Origin: an uncultured Lachnospiraceae bacterium
Lineage (GTDB): Bacteria > Bacillota > Clostridia > Lachnospirales > Lachnospiraceae
Length of the DNA: 12,288 nucleotides
Direction: 5' to 3'
Assembly: GCA_947178465.1 (NCBI GenBank)
Contig: CAMWYL010000056.1
Coordinates: forward strand, 1-12,288
This document shows positions 7,195-12,288 of the stretch, one piece after another (position 1 is the first letter of the stretch; the number at the start of each line of letters is the position of its first letter). Below the pieces are notes generated by a model, which worked only from the letters and a program-made list of their open reading frames with translations, ran no database searches and was not told where the DNA came from. Both the position numbers and the translations under genes were made by a program.

Positions 7195-7230
7195 AAAGCG
7201 TATGCGCTTTTACAAACGCAAAATCTCCAT
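7195..7230 (-). promoter_or_regulatory. Possible short leader ORF and hairpin before the GNAT gene
   Basis: ATG at 7230 opens a six-codon frame (MEILRL, stop at 7210-7212). It is followed at once by AAAGCG-CATA-CGCTTT (7195-7210), a perfect 6-bp hairpin, 40 bases before the GNAT start. The ribosome binding site (AAAGAGA) is weak. It may be a minor version of the leaders seen elsewhere in the window or may be chance. Confidence 0.25.
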
Positions 7231-7295
7231 GATTCTCTTTCACAATAGCGCTTCCGCACCCCAATGTGTCAACACACCGGCCTCAAACTCCCGAT

Positions 7296-7646
7296 TCAAT
7301 CAAAGAATTTGCCCTTAAAAAAGTTTTCGTTTTCTAACGGTTTTGCCGTTAGCTTAAACAAAACGCAGCCATCCGGACACATAACAACCTTACTGTATTT
7401 GCTATCCCCGCCTATATTTTCCAAATCTCCGCCGCTTCTGACAGCTTCCATGATAGGATACATCATCATCATTACCTTAGAGCAAATCCCCTGCCCCTGT
7501 GCATTTACCGGACAGCCATACGTGCAGGTGTATTTATCCCCGATTTCCTCTCCGTTCCGGCAAAATCTCTCGGTTTCCTCATTGTCTTTATTAAATCCTA
7601 TCACTTCTATTTCCCATTCGTACTCTTCGTCATACCATTTCTTCAA
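7296..7646 (-). CDS. TIGR04076-like small cysteine-rich protein of unknown function
   Basis: A 116-residue protein that I recognise as resembling the TIGR04076 family; no function is established for it as far as I know. Characteristic strings are YEWEIEVIGF near the start, CRNGEEIGDKY (29-39), EAVRSGGDLENIGG (67-80) and a C-terminal NFFKGKFF. Six cysteines (29, 41, 45, 55, 90, 94), including two C-x3-C pairs (41/45, 90/94), suggest a metal or Fe-S site or disulfides. No signal peptide or membrane segment. The frame begins at TTG with AGGAGG eight bases upstream and has no ATG alternative before Met58, so a TTG start is well supported. It is monocistronic as far as can be seen, 140 bases from the next gene. 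Confidence 0.75.
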   Translation of the reverse strand: MKKWYDEEYEWEIEVIGFNKDNEETERFCRNGEEIGDKYTCTYGCPVNAQGQGICSKVMMMMYPIMEAVRSGGDLENIGGDSKYSKVVMCPDGCVLFKLTAKPLENENFFKGKFFD

Positions 7647-7731
7647 ATCCGTTTCCTCCTGAAAAAGCTTTTAATCGGTTCGTCTGATTATATCACATTC
7701 ACGCCCGATTTGTCACTAACGGAGTACGGAT

Positions 7732-7783
7732 GGCTTTTATCCACGGCTTTCATCCGCGGCTTTTATCCATGGCTTTCATCCGC
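7732..7783. repeat. Tandem 13-base repeat, four copies, across a gene end
   Basis: GGCTTTYATCCRY units of 13 bases stand head to tail from 7732 to 7783, and a degenerate fifth follows. Copies 1+2 and 3+4 form a 26-base repeat with one difference. The array covers the stop codon of the acetyltransferase gene ending at 7763. Because 13 is not a multiple of three, a gain or loss of a unit would alter its C-terminus. Confidence 0.85.
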
Positions 7784-8662
7784 GGTTTTCTCCCAACGAG
7801 TCCATTTCACTGCAGGCTTGTAACCGATCGCTTTATAAAATCCATTCTCTCCACCTGTCATATGCGTTGCTCCCAATGCCTTTGTTCTTCGATACAATTC
7901 GGACAAAGCAGCAGCCGCAAGCCCTTTGCGGCGATATTCCGGAATTGTGCAAAGCGGTTCCATATAAGCCAATTTGTTTTCGGGAGTCCACCACATTCCT
8001 GCATAGCAGGCATATTCTCCCTTATCATCGGCAATGGCAACTGACAGATCCGTCGTTGCGTGTGGTGCCACCTCTAATAAATAATTACTCTGTTCGTATT
8101 GGTGATTCCATGGCCCCTCATTTTGTTCATGGTCGAATCCTTTCCAACAGCACTTGCTGATCTTGTCTATATCATACTCGTCCGGATTCACAAAATGAAA
8201 CCCCTCCGGCAAGGGATAATCCAATACCGCATCAAAATCAAATTGCATATCCCAACTTTCTGATTTTTGATGATAGCCTGCCTGTTTTGCGGCGTTCATC
8301 AATGCGTCCTGCCCTCCAAAAAGGATCAGCTGTATTTTTCCGTCTTTCATTGGCATGTGGGTATCAGCATATGCAATCATTTCCGGCGCCAATTCCTCAT
8401 ATCCGGGTTTCAAACTGAAATAAATATCCGTCACAGGCGATTCGTAAAAGCAAAATGCGACAATCTTACCGTTCTCCTCCCAAATGCGATTCTTATAAGA
8501 ATATGTGATATCCATCCAATATGCAAAAGATGAAAAAGCATATTCAAAGAACGGGGCAGGCACACCGTTTCTCCAGTCACGCTCATAAAGATCCAGCATA
8601 AACTGATAGATTTCTCCACAATCTGCCAATACACTAAATTGTCTTGTTGTTATCTGTTTCAT
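7763..8662 (-). CDS. GNAT-family N-acetyltransferase, long form
   Basis: A 299-residue protein with the acetyl-CoA site in its C-terminal third: YMEPLCTIPEYRRKGLA (about 233-249, the R-x-x-G-x-A loop RRKGLA) and FYKAIGYKP (275-283). The N-terminal 200 residues are of the kind seen in two-lobed GNATs and show no other domain I recognise. Substrate unknown. The start at 8662 (MKQITT) has AAAGGAG about nine bases upstream; the longer reading from 8758 would run over the promoter. The last codons (ADESHG) and the stop lie inside the 13-base tandem repeat, so the C-terminus was probably reshaped by that array. A terminator before it separates it from the CD3324-like gene. Confidence 0.85.
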   Translation of the reverse strand: MKQITTRQFSVLADCGEIYQFMLDLYERDWRNGVPAPFFEYAFSSFAYWMDITYSYKNRIWEENGKIVAFCFYESPVTDIYFSLKPGYEELAPEMIAYADTHMPMKDGKIQLILFGGQDALMNAAKQAGYHQKSESWDMQFDFDAVLDYPLPEGFHFVNPDEYDIDKISKCCWKGFDHEQNEGPWNHQYEQSNYLLEVAPHATTDLSVAIADDKGEYACYAGMWWTPENKLAYMEPLCTIPEYRRKGLAAAALSELYRRTKALGATHMTGGENGFYKAIGYKPAVKWTRWEKTADESHG

Positions 8663-8703
8663 TTTCTTGTTCTCCTTTCGCATGAAGTTTCGCATTTGAG
8701 AAT

Positions 8704-8732
8704 ATTGTAAAAAAGATTGATCTGTCACACAA
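8704..8732 (-). promoter_or_regulatory. Probable promoter of the long GNAT gene
   Basis: On the minus strand TTGTGT (8727-8732), 17 bases, TACAAT (8704-8709). Each box differs from consensus at one or two positions; the start codon lies about 40 bases downstream. It sits between the upstream terminator and the gene, where a promoter is needed. Confidence 0.5.
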
Positions 8733-8764
8733 GCAGCGAAAACAGTTATAGTGAACATTGAACC

Positions 8765-8796
8765 AAAAAGACGCCTGCCGTTGAGGCAAGCGTCTT
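8765..8796 (-). terminator. Intrinsic terminator of the CD3324-like gene
   Basis: AAGACGC and GCGTCTT enclose an inner TGCC/GGCA stem, with five T at the end on the minus strand. It lies four bases past the stop of the helix-turn-helix gene. On plus the hairpin is followed only by AAAATT, so it works in the minus direction. Confidence 0.85.
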
Positions 8797-8800
8797 AAAA

Positions 8801-9058
8801 TTATCCATATATAATTTTTTTAATTGTACTATATGCCAGACCATATTGCTCCGTTAATACATCTATAGAACAGCCTTCTTTAAACCGTTTTTGTATTTCT
8901 TTATTTCGCTCCTGAAAAAATGTACGAGCGCCACTCGCCGCTCCCCATTCTTTCTTAGCTGAAGCTTTCGGAACATAAAGCACATTCCCGTCAATATAGG
9001 TCTGAAGCTCTTTTAATAATTGCTCCGGCAATATTTCTGCTGCGTTTATATATTTCAT
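8801..9058 (-). CDS. CD3324-like small helix-turn-helix protein
   Basis: An 85-residue DNA-binding-type protein. It opens MKYINAAEILPEQLLKELQTYI and ends with SIDVLTEQYGLAYSTIKKIIYG, a helix-turn-helix (about residues 64-85) like that of the Mor/CD3324 group found in clostridia. The middle has a KKEWGAASGARTFF block common in that group. The regulated target is unknown; such proteins are usually single genes. The frame extends to a GTG three codons earlier, but AAGGAG is eight bases from the ATG at 9058 and only one base from the GTG, so the ATG is preferred. Its own terminator follows at 8765-8796. The 337-base region upstream is full of inverted repeats (see 9089-9287). Confidence 0.75.
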   Translation of the reverse strand: MKYINAAEILPEQLLKELQTYIDGNVLYVPKASAKKEWGAASGARTFFQERNKEIQKRFKEGCSIDVLTEQYGLAYSTIKKIIYG

Positions 9059-9088
9059 ATCTGCCACTCCTTATTTATCTGCTCATAA

Positions 9089-9192
9089 ATCAAAGACCCC
9101 TCTGCAAACAACGGGGTATCAAGCTTGCAGCGCTGCGGGGTATTTGATCCTCGCGGCATTCGTCAAATGCTCGTGCAAGCACGGCACTTGAC
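9089..9192. repeat. Structured intergenic element with nested inverted repeats
   Basis: Holds ATCAAAGACCCC (9089-9100) against GGGGTATTTGAT (9137-9148), a second GGGGTATC at 9113-9120 that could take the same partner, a perfect 10-bp palindrome GCAGCGCTGC (9127-9136) and a 13-bp hairpin at 9162-9192 (GTCAA, TGC, CGTGC, loop AA, then the complement with one mismatch and one bulge). GC content is above the surroundings and no ORF crosses it convincingly. It reminds me of dispersed intergenic repeats of Lachnospiraceae, which I could not check. Confidence 0.5.
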
Positions 9193-9241
9193 TCATTGCT
9201 CGCGGGAATAAAGTGCAGAAACAGCAGAACATATAGTGTTA

Positions 9242-9287
9242 TTTGCCCATACAGAATTCTATATGCCTGCTATTCTGCATGGGCAAA
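9242..9287. repeat. 16-bp inverted repeat
   Basis: TTTGCCCATACAGAAT (9242-9257) and ATTCTGCATGGGCAAA (9272-9287) around 14 bases; one mismatch as DNA, and fully paired in minus-strand RNA, where it becomes G-U. No T-run follows, so it is not a standard terminator. One arm encodes the end of the small frame at 9270-9335. Confidence 0.7.
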
Positions 9288-9335
9288 AGCGTTCTTGATC
9301 CCATTTTTATATAATGCACGCATTTTTCGTCTCAT
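9270..9335 (-). CDS. Possible 21-residue basic peptide
   Basis: ATG at 9335 with AGGGGG about seven bases upstream opens a frame beginning MRRKMRALYKNG and ending in FAHAE. It lies 60 bases after the stop of the P-loop/GNAT fusion, with no terminator I can see between. The start is rich in Arg and Lys. No homology is recognised, and so short a frame can arise by chance; its 3' end is an arm of the 16-bp inverted repeat. Confidence 0.3.
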   Translation of the reverse strand: MRRKMRALYKNGIKNAFAHAE

Positions 9336-9395
9336 AGCCCTTCCCCCTATCCTTTTATCTTTTTATTCGTGAAACAAAAAGTTACCATATTCCTT

Positions 9396-10511
9396 TTATA
9401 ACCTTAATTCTTTAACATACAATCGGTCTGTTCCATTCCCATAATTAACAATATCCTTGAGATACTGATATCCATATTTTTCGTACAAACCAATATGCTC
9501 CGATGGGATATATGTTCTGTGAAAGCCTTTTTCCTTTGCATATACATTCGCAAAATCAATCAGCTTTTCACTAATTCTATGTCCGCGATATTCCTCTGTC
9601 ACAAACACACATGAAATCCATGGATATATTTCAGGTAACGGATAATAGTCTTCTTTCATAACAGAAGCCATTCCTACAATCTGACTACCTGCCATTGCCA
9701 CAAATACAGTCTCCCAATCGGTAAATACCCATGTCCGAAGCATCCATAAAATATGCTCTTTTACATCTTCCCAAGAAAAGTTTTCAACAAACCGGATTAG
9801 TTTGTCTGCCAAATCGGTATCTCTATCGACTTTCCTTATCTCTAATGTATCCATGCGAAAAGCCTTTTTGACAAGACCAAAGTGCTGCTCTACTTTTCTT
9901 ACAGTTTCATCAACGGTACTGTCTTCGGTTCTTTCAATCCAAAAATAGTCACTATCCTTGATCTCTTTATAGCTTTTCCCGTTGAGACTTTTCAAGGTTG
10001 CACTGCATACCGCCTTTGCTTTTTCAGTATCAGATGCACTGTTAATAAAATCACTAAATCCCTGATGGTCAGGGCGATTACAGTAATCCTCAACTAAATT
10101 CGATGGTTCCTTTAATAAAAAGACTATCCGGGATGCTTCCGTGAATTTTTCAGCTTCCTCCATTGTCAAATGGCAGTCACACAATACAATTTGATTTTGT
10201 GAAAGACGAATCAAATCCAATAATACAAAATCCAATTGTTCTCTTGTGTTATCAATCAACCATTCTTTATATTCCTTTACAGTACGCCCAAAAAACTCAT
10301 CCGCATCTTTAAAGACTTTATTCATTGCCGGTTGAAAAGCAGCATTTGAAATTTTTTGATGCTTTGCAAACTGCTCATCAATATCATAAACCAATAAATT
10401 GTGTCGTTTAGCCAACTCCCGTGAAATGGTTGTCTTTCCTCCGCAGGGTGTTCCGGTTATAAAATAAACATTTTTTAAATATTCTTTGATTACATTATCT
10501 TGAAATATCAT
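9396..10511 (-). CDS. P-loop kinase-like / GNAT acetyltransferase fusion; candidate drug-inducible resistance protein
   Basis: A 371-residue soluble protein with two parts. Residues about 13-215 form a P-loop NTPase of small-molecule-kinase type: Walker A GTPCGGKTT (20-28, Lys26), then VYDIDEQF and an IVLCDCH strand that may be the Walker B side. Residues about 222-365 form a GNAT domain: ISCVFVTEEYRGHRISEKL (acetyl-CoA loop RGHRIS, where the usual third-position glycine is Arg) and IGLYEKYGYQYL. Both halves occur as separate proteins in clostridia; the combination in one frame is what stands out. The ATG has AAAGGAG eight bases upstream. Its leader (10520-10618) carries an Arg-Leu-Arg stalling-type peptide and alternative hairpins, which suggests induction by a macrolide-like antibiotic. 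Reaction and substrate are unknown; phosphorylation or acetylation of a drug is inference only. Confidence 0.85.
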   Translation of the reverse strand: MIFQDNVIKEYLKNVYFITGTPCGGKTTISRELAKRHNLLVYDIDEQFAKHQKISNAAFQPAMNKVFKDADEFFGRTVKEYKEWLIDNTREQLDFVLLDLIRLSQNQIVLCDCHLTMEEAEKFTEASRIVFLLKEPSNLVEDYCNRPDHQGFSDFINSASDTEKAKAVCSATLKSLNGKSYKEIKDSDYFWIERTEDSTVDETVRKVEQHFGLVKKAFRMDTLEIRKVDRDTDLADKLIRFVENFSWEDVKEHILWMLRTWVFTDWETVFVAMAGSQIVGMASVMKEDYYPLPEIYPWISCVFVTEEYRGHRISEKLIDFANVYAKEKGFHRTYIPSEHIGLYEKYGYQYLKDIVNYGNGTDRLYVKELRL

Positions 10512-10525
10512 TACAAAATCTCCTT

Positions 10526-10585
10526 TATTAAATAGTTTTTCGTGTCCTGTTCGTACATAAAACTATTTAACACAGTTTCATGTAC
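10526..10585 (-). promoter_or_regulatory. Mutually exclusive leader hairpins before the P-loop/GNAT gene
   Basis: Hairpin A pairs GTACATGAAACT (10574-10585) with AGTTTTATGTAC (10553-10564), 12 positions with one G-U, and a 9-base loop. Hairpin B pairs TTAAATAGTTTT (10559-10570) with AAAACTATTTAA (10528-10539), 12 perfect pairs. They share 10559-10564, so only one can form. B ends one to two bases from the Shine-Dalgarno AAAGGAG (10520-10526); two further weak pairs would reach into it. A begins one base after the leader stop codon. Confidence 0.75.
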
Positions 10586-10618
10586 TTAGATATTTCTTAA
10601 TCGTAAGAATGCCACCAT
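10586..10618 (-). CDS. Leader peptide MVAFLRLRNI (macrolide-arrest-type motif)
   Basis: A 10-codon frame with GGAGG eight bases before its ATG. Residues 6-8 are Arg-Leu-Arg. The established ErmD leader (MTHSMRLR) has Arg-Leu-Arg at the same positions, and ribosomes carrying a macrolide arrest on such Arg/Lys-X-Arg/Lys motifs with Leu7 in the P site. Here that codon is 10598-10600. A ribosome held there would reach to about 10584, the very base of hairpin A, whereas one at the stop codon would cover nearly all of the 5' arm of A. This peptide probably has no role except regulating the P-loop/GNAT gene. Confidence 0.75.
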   Translation of the reverse strand: MVAFLRLRNI

Positions 10619-10653
10619 TTTCTTCACCTCCACTAAATTCAAATTTCTGTTTT

Positions 10654-10659
10654 ATTATA
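10654..10659 (-). promoter_or_regulatory. -10 box of the leader promoter
   Basis: A perfect TATAAT on the minus strand, about 36 bases before the leader ATG. The -35 position holds TGGTAA or a shifted version, far from consensus, so activity may be modest or need an activator. Confidence 0.5.
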
Positions 10660-10676
10660 CCGGTTTCTTCTCTTGT

Positions 10677-10751
10677 TTACCACCATAATAATACCGCACC
10701 GATTATGACTACCTGATAATAGTTGCTACTCAACCAGAATCTACTGTACAT
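10677..10751 (-). CDS. Possible 24-residue hydrophobic peptide
   Basis: ATG at 10751 opens MYSRFWLSSNYYQ followed by a short hydrophobic stretch ending in two tryptophans. GAGGG lies only four bases before the ATG, closer than usual. It ends just upstream of the leader promoter. It may be a small membrane peptide, a remnant of a permease C-terminus, or chance. The rest of the 559-base gap (10512-11070) holds the leader parts listed here, AT- and T-rich sequence at 10790-10880 without recognisable features, and the regulator's operators. Confidence 0.2.
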   Translation of the reverse strand: MYSRFWLSSNYYQVVIIGAVLLWW

Positions 10752-10912
10752 CCACCCTCACGGTTTTATGTGGGAGAAATTATTGTGTTTTCATGTGATT
10801 TTCAAGGCATTTTCGGCGTTTTTTTCTTTGATATTCGCTTTATATCTGACGTTTTTCAAATTTTTCTTTACCTGCGATTTCATAAGAAATTGAGAAATCC
10901 AGTTCACGTTTG

Positions 10913-10973
10913 TTAACATTGTTTAACGTTTTAAAATTTTATTTATTATTTGCATTAACATATATTAACGTTT
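10913..10973 (+). promoter_or_regulatory. Two direct 19-bp operator-like repeats before the DeoR gene
   Basis: TTAACATTGTTTAACGTTT (10913-10931) and TTAACATATATTAACGTTT (10955-10973) agree at 16 of 19 bases. Each contains two TTAAC half-sites, and their starts are exactly 42 bp apart, four helical turns. This is as expected for cooperative binding of an autoregulating DeoR-type protein encoded 98 bases downstream. TATATT (10961-10966), inside copy 2, could be the -10. Confidence 0.6.
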
Positions 10974-11070
10974 GTGTTAGCATCAAGGTAACAAACGGGG
11001 ACCCGGTTTGTATACGCAACCTGCTAACCATTATTTTATATTCAACAAAACATGCCAAAAGGAGACAATT

Positions 11071-11871
11071 ATGTTCATTGAAGAAAGGCACAAACTAATA
11101 CTGGAGCACCTGGAGAAAAACGGAAGCATTACCACAAATGACATTATGGAGCAATACGGTGTAAGCTATGATACGGCAAAGCGTGATCTACGGATTCTTG
11201 ACGAAAAGGGGTTATTAAAAAGAACCCATGGCGGAGCACTGCCTTTACATCAGGTAGCAGTTGGCAGACCGCCCAAAATGACCATAAAGGACATCACATC
11301 CGTTAAAGAAAATTATTACCAAATTGCTCTAAAAGCAGTATCCATGATAAAAAATAACGATGTTATCTTCCTCTCATCGGCTACAGTATGCTATTTCATG
11401 GCACAGAATCTACCGGCAGATATGCATCTCAAGATAGTGACAAATTCCATTGTCATTGCAGAAGAACTACGGACAAAAGATAATATTTCCGTCATTATGC
11501 TGGGAGGTGAAATGGATCATAAAGGCAACTGCTACGACGCCATTGCCATGGATACCATCCGGAAACTGAGATTTGACAAAAGCTTTATTACATCCGCGTT
11601 TATTTCCGCCGAATTCGGTCTTTCCATTCAGAAAACCTTTGCCATCAGCTTTTACGATGCTGTTTTGACCAGCTCAAAAAAGGTCATCGGTCTGTACCCA
11701 AAAGAAAAAATAGGCTTTGACTCTGTGGTCAGCATCTGCCCTGCCGAAAGCCTGGATATAATGATTACAGATTGGGATGCATCCGAAACCGACCTGACCG
11801 CCTTTGACGAAAAGGGAATAGAAATAATCATTGTGGAAGAACCGGATAAGAATCCTCCAGACACAGAATAA
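11071..11871 (+). CDS. DeoR-family transcriptional regulator
   Basis: A 266-residue regulator with the usual two domains. The N-terminal winged helix-turn-helix covers about residues 1-57: ERHKLILEHLEKNGSITTNDI, then YDTAKRDLRILDEKGLLKRTHGGA, the family signature. The C-terminal DeoRC effector domain (about 80-250) includes VIMLGGEMD, AMDTIRKLRFDKSFI and a late TDWDAS segment; it normally senses a phosphorylated sugar. GGAG stands six bases before the ATG at 11071, while a frame from 11008 would add 21 residues without a site. It is alone on the plus strand, so its regulon is not evident; uxuAB lies 6 kb away and lacks these repeats. No clear terminator follows. Confidence 0.93.
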   Translation: MFIEERHKLILEHLEKNGSITTNDIMEQYGVSYDTAKRDLRILDEKGLLKRTHGGALPLHQVAVGRPPKMTIKDITSVKENYYQIALKAVSMIKNNDVIFLSSATVCYFMAQNLPADMHLKIVTNSIVIAEELRTKDNISVIMLGGEMDHKGNCYDAIAMDTIRKLRFDKSFITSAFISAEFGLSIQKTFAISFYDAVLTSSKKVIGLYPKEKIGFDSVVSICPAESLDIMITDWDASETDLTAFDEKGIEIIIVEEPDKNPPDTE

Positions 11872-11968
11872 TTTCCATGAATACGTCCCGAAATCAGAAA
11901 GTCAACTGATGATGTTGATGGGGCTGTTGGAGTGTATGAAACGTTTTTCCGTAAACGGCTATTTAACA

Positions 11969-11986
11969 ACAGGTCTTCTATGATAA
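11969..11986 (+). repeat. IS-end sequence, copy 1
   Basis: ACAGGTCTTCTATGATAA. It agrees at 17 of 18 bases with 12261-12278 in the same orientation, on the two sides of the truncated transposase. Confidence 0.7.
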
Positions 11987-12007
11987 AATTCAAATCATAG
12001 GAGACCT
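11971..12007 (+). promoter_or_regulatory. Hairpin hiding the transposase ribosome binding site
   Basis: AGGTCTTCTATGAT pairs with ATCATAGGAGACCT over 14 positions (one G-U) with a 9-base loop. The 3' arm contains AGGAGA, the Shine-Dalgarno of the transposase ATG at 12014. RNA entering from outside would form the stem and block translation, a known safeguard of insertion sequences. Confidence 0.6.
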
Positions 12008-12013
12008 ATTATT

Positions 12014-12258
12014 ATGGCAAACAGAAAAAAGAAGTCTACAAGGCAAAAAACAAGACGAATGGAAAACGCAACATTATTCAAGGATTGATGCCGGAGTACG
12101 ACATTGAGACTGCAGAAGATATTCAGACCGCGCTCAAGGACCTTTTGGGCAGCACTATCAAAGAAATGATGGAAGCTGAAATGGATGACCATCCGGGTTA
12201 CTCCAAATCACAACGGTCAGACAGTGACGATTACGAGACTATGAAAAAAAGTCTGTAA
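12014..12258 (+). pseudogene. IS256-family (mutator-type) transposase, N-terminal fragment, frameshifted
   Basis: Reading begins MANRKKKSTRQK, then hits a stop after TLFKD. From about 12050 the frame one base over reads KTNGKRNIIQGLMPEYDIE, continues ALKDLLGSTIKEMMEAEMDD and ends at a stop, DDYETMKKSL. The second frame is the conserved start of IS256-group transposases (about residues 13-75). A single missing A in the A-run of CAAAAAAC (12047-12054) would explain the shift. After SDSDDY the usual continuation (RNGYK) is lost, so the catalytic DDE domain is absent and the gene cannot make an active enzyme. The Shine-Dalgarno is within the upstream hairpin. Confidence 0.8.
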
Positions 12259-12260
12259 AT

Positions 12261-12278
12261 ACAGATCTTCTATGATAA
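12261..12278 (+). repeat. IS-end sequence, copy 2
   Basis: ACAGATCTTCTATGATAA, the same orientation as copy 1 at 11969-11986. An intact IS would have the inverse orientation at its far end, so this points to a second element start or an internal rearrangement. Confidence 0.6.
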
Positions 12279-12288
12279 TGATGGGGCG

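Larger units (their letters stand above)
11967..12288 (+). mobile_element. Remnant of an IS256-family insertion sequence
   Basis: A left-end-like sequence with a hairpin is followed by a broken IS256-type transposase start, and after it the same end sequence again in direct orientation (12261-12278). The true ends are not defined; the left boundary may lie a little further upstream, and the right side is cut by the window. Confidence 0.6.

Noticed and set aside
9242..9287. The 16-bp inverted repeat as an intrinsic terminator for the P-loop/GNAT gene
   Set aside because: No T-run follows on the minus strand; on plus only a short T stretch lies about 15 bases away.
11652..11993. 113-residue minus-strand frame over the end of the DeoR gene
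   Set aside because: Antisense to a well-supported DeoRC domain and no recognisable domain.
11995..12192. 65-residue minus-strand frame
   Set aside because: Antisense to the IS256 transposase remnant.
11916..12287. TGATGGGGC occurring at 11916-11924 and 12279-12287 as a target-site duplication
   Set aside because: The length fits IS256 (8-9 bp), but the bases just inside the two copies are not inverted repeats of each other, so the element borders are not supported.
1..12288. CRISPR array, tRNA or rRNA genes
   Set aside because: No regularly spaced repeats with unique spacers and no tRNA- or rRNA-like sequence was seen on either strand.

Overview
The window looks like a chromosomal stretch of a gut-type Clostridia, most likely Lachnospiraceae. 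The reasons are strong AGGAGG-type ribosome binding sites, a uronate gene set with GH2/GH3 glycosidases, small proteins resembling the TIGR04076 and CD3324 families, and an IS256-type transposase remnant. Genus and species cannot be told. Almost everything is on the minus strand; only the DeoR-type regulator and the transposase remnant near the right edge are on plus.

Reading along the minus strand (right to left), the left third is a sugar-acid operon: uxuA (mannonate dehydratase) overlaps uxuB (fructuronate reductase). An intrinsic terminator follows, then a GH2 glycosidase and the start of a membrane-anchored GH3 glycosidase that runs off the window. The two oxidoacid enzymes convert fructuronate to 2-keto-3-deoxygluconate. 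The glycosidases would release the sugar or uronic acid from glycans or glycosides. A palindrome over a TTGACA box ahead of uxuA is a likely operator.

The middle (about 5.1-10.7 kb) is an accessory block. It holds an MFS efflux-type permease, two GNAT acetyltransferases, a TIGR04076-like cysteine-rich protein, a CD3324-like helix-turn-helix protein and a P-loop kinase/GNAT fusion. Two of these genes have leaders built like antibiotic-responsive attenuators. The MFS gene has a consensus promoter, a 31-codon leader ORF with a perfect Shine-Dalgarno, a 12-bp hairpin and an intrinsic terminator, all before its own start. The P-loop/GNAT gene is preceded by a 10-codon ORF encoding MVAFLRLRNI, followed by two mutually exclusive hairpins next to its Shine-Dalgarno. 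Its Arg-Leu-Arg sits at residues 6-8, as in the macrolide-arrested ErmD-type leader peptide. The fusion protein is therefore a candidate uncharacterised drug-inducible resistance determinant, and this is the main discovery candidate here.

The right end holds a divergent DeoR-family regulator with two 19-bp operator-like repeats exactly 42 bp apart upstream. After it comes a frameshifted, truncated IS256-family transposase with a left-end hairpin that would hide its ribosome binding site. The intergenic stretch at 9.06-9.40 kb has no clear gene but is rich in inverted repeats and resembles a dispersed structured element.
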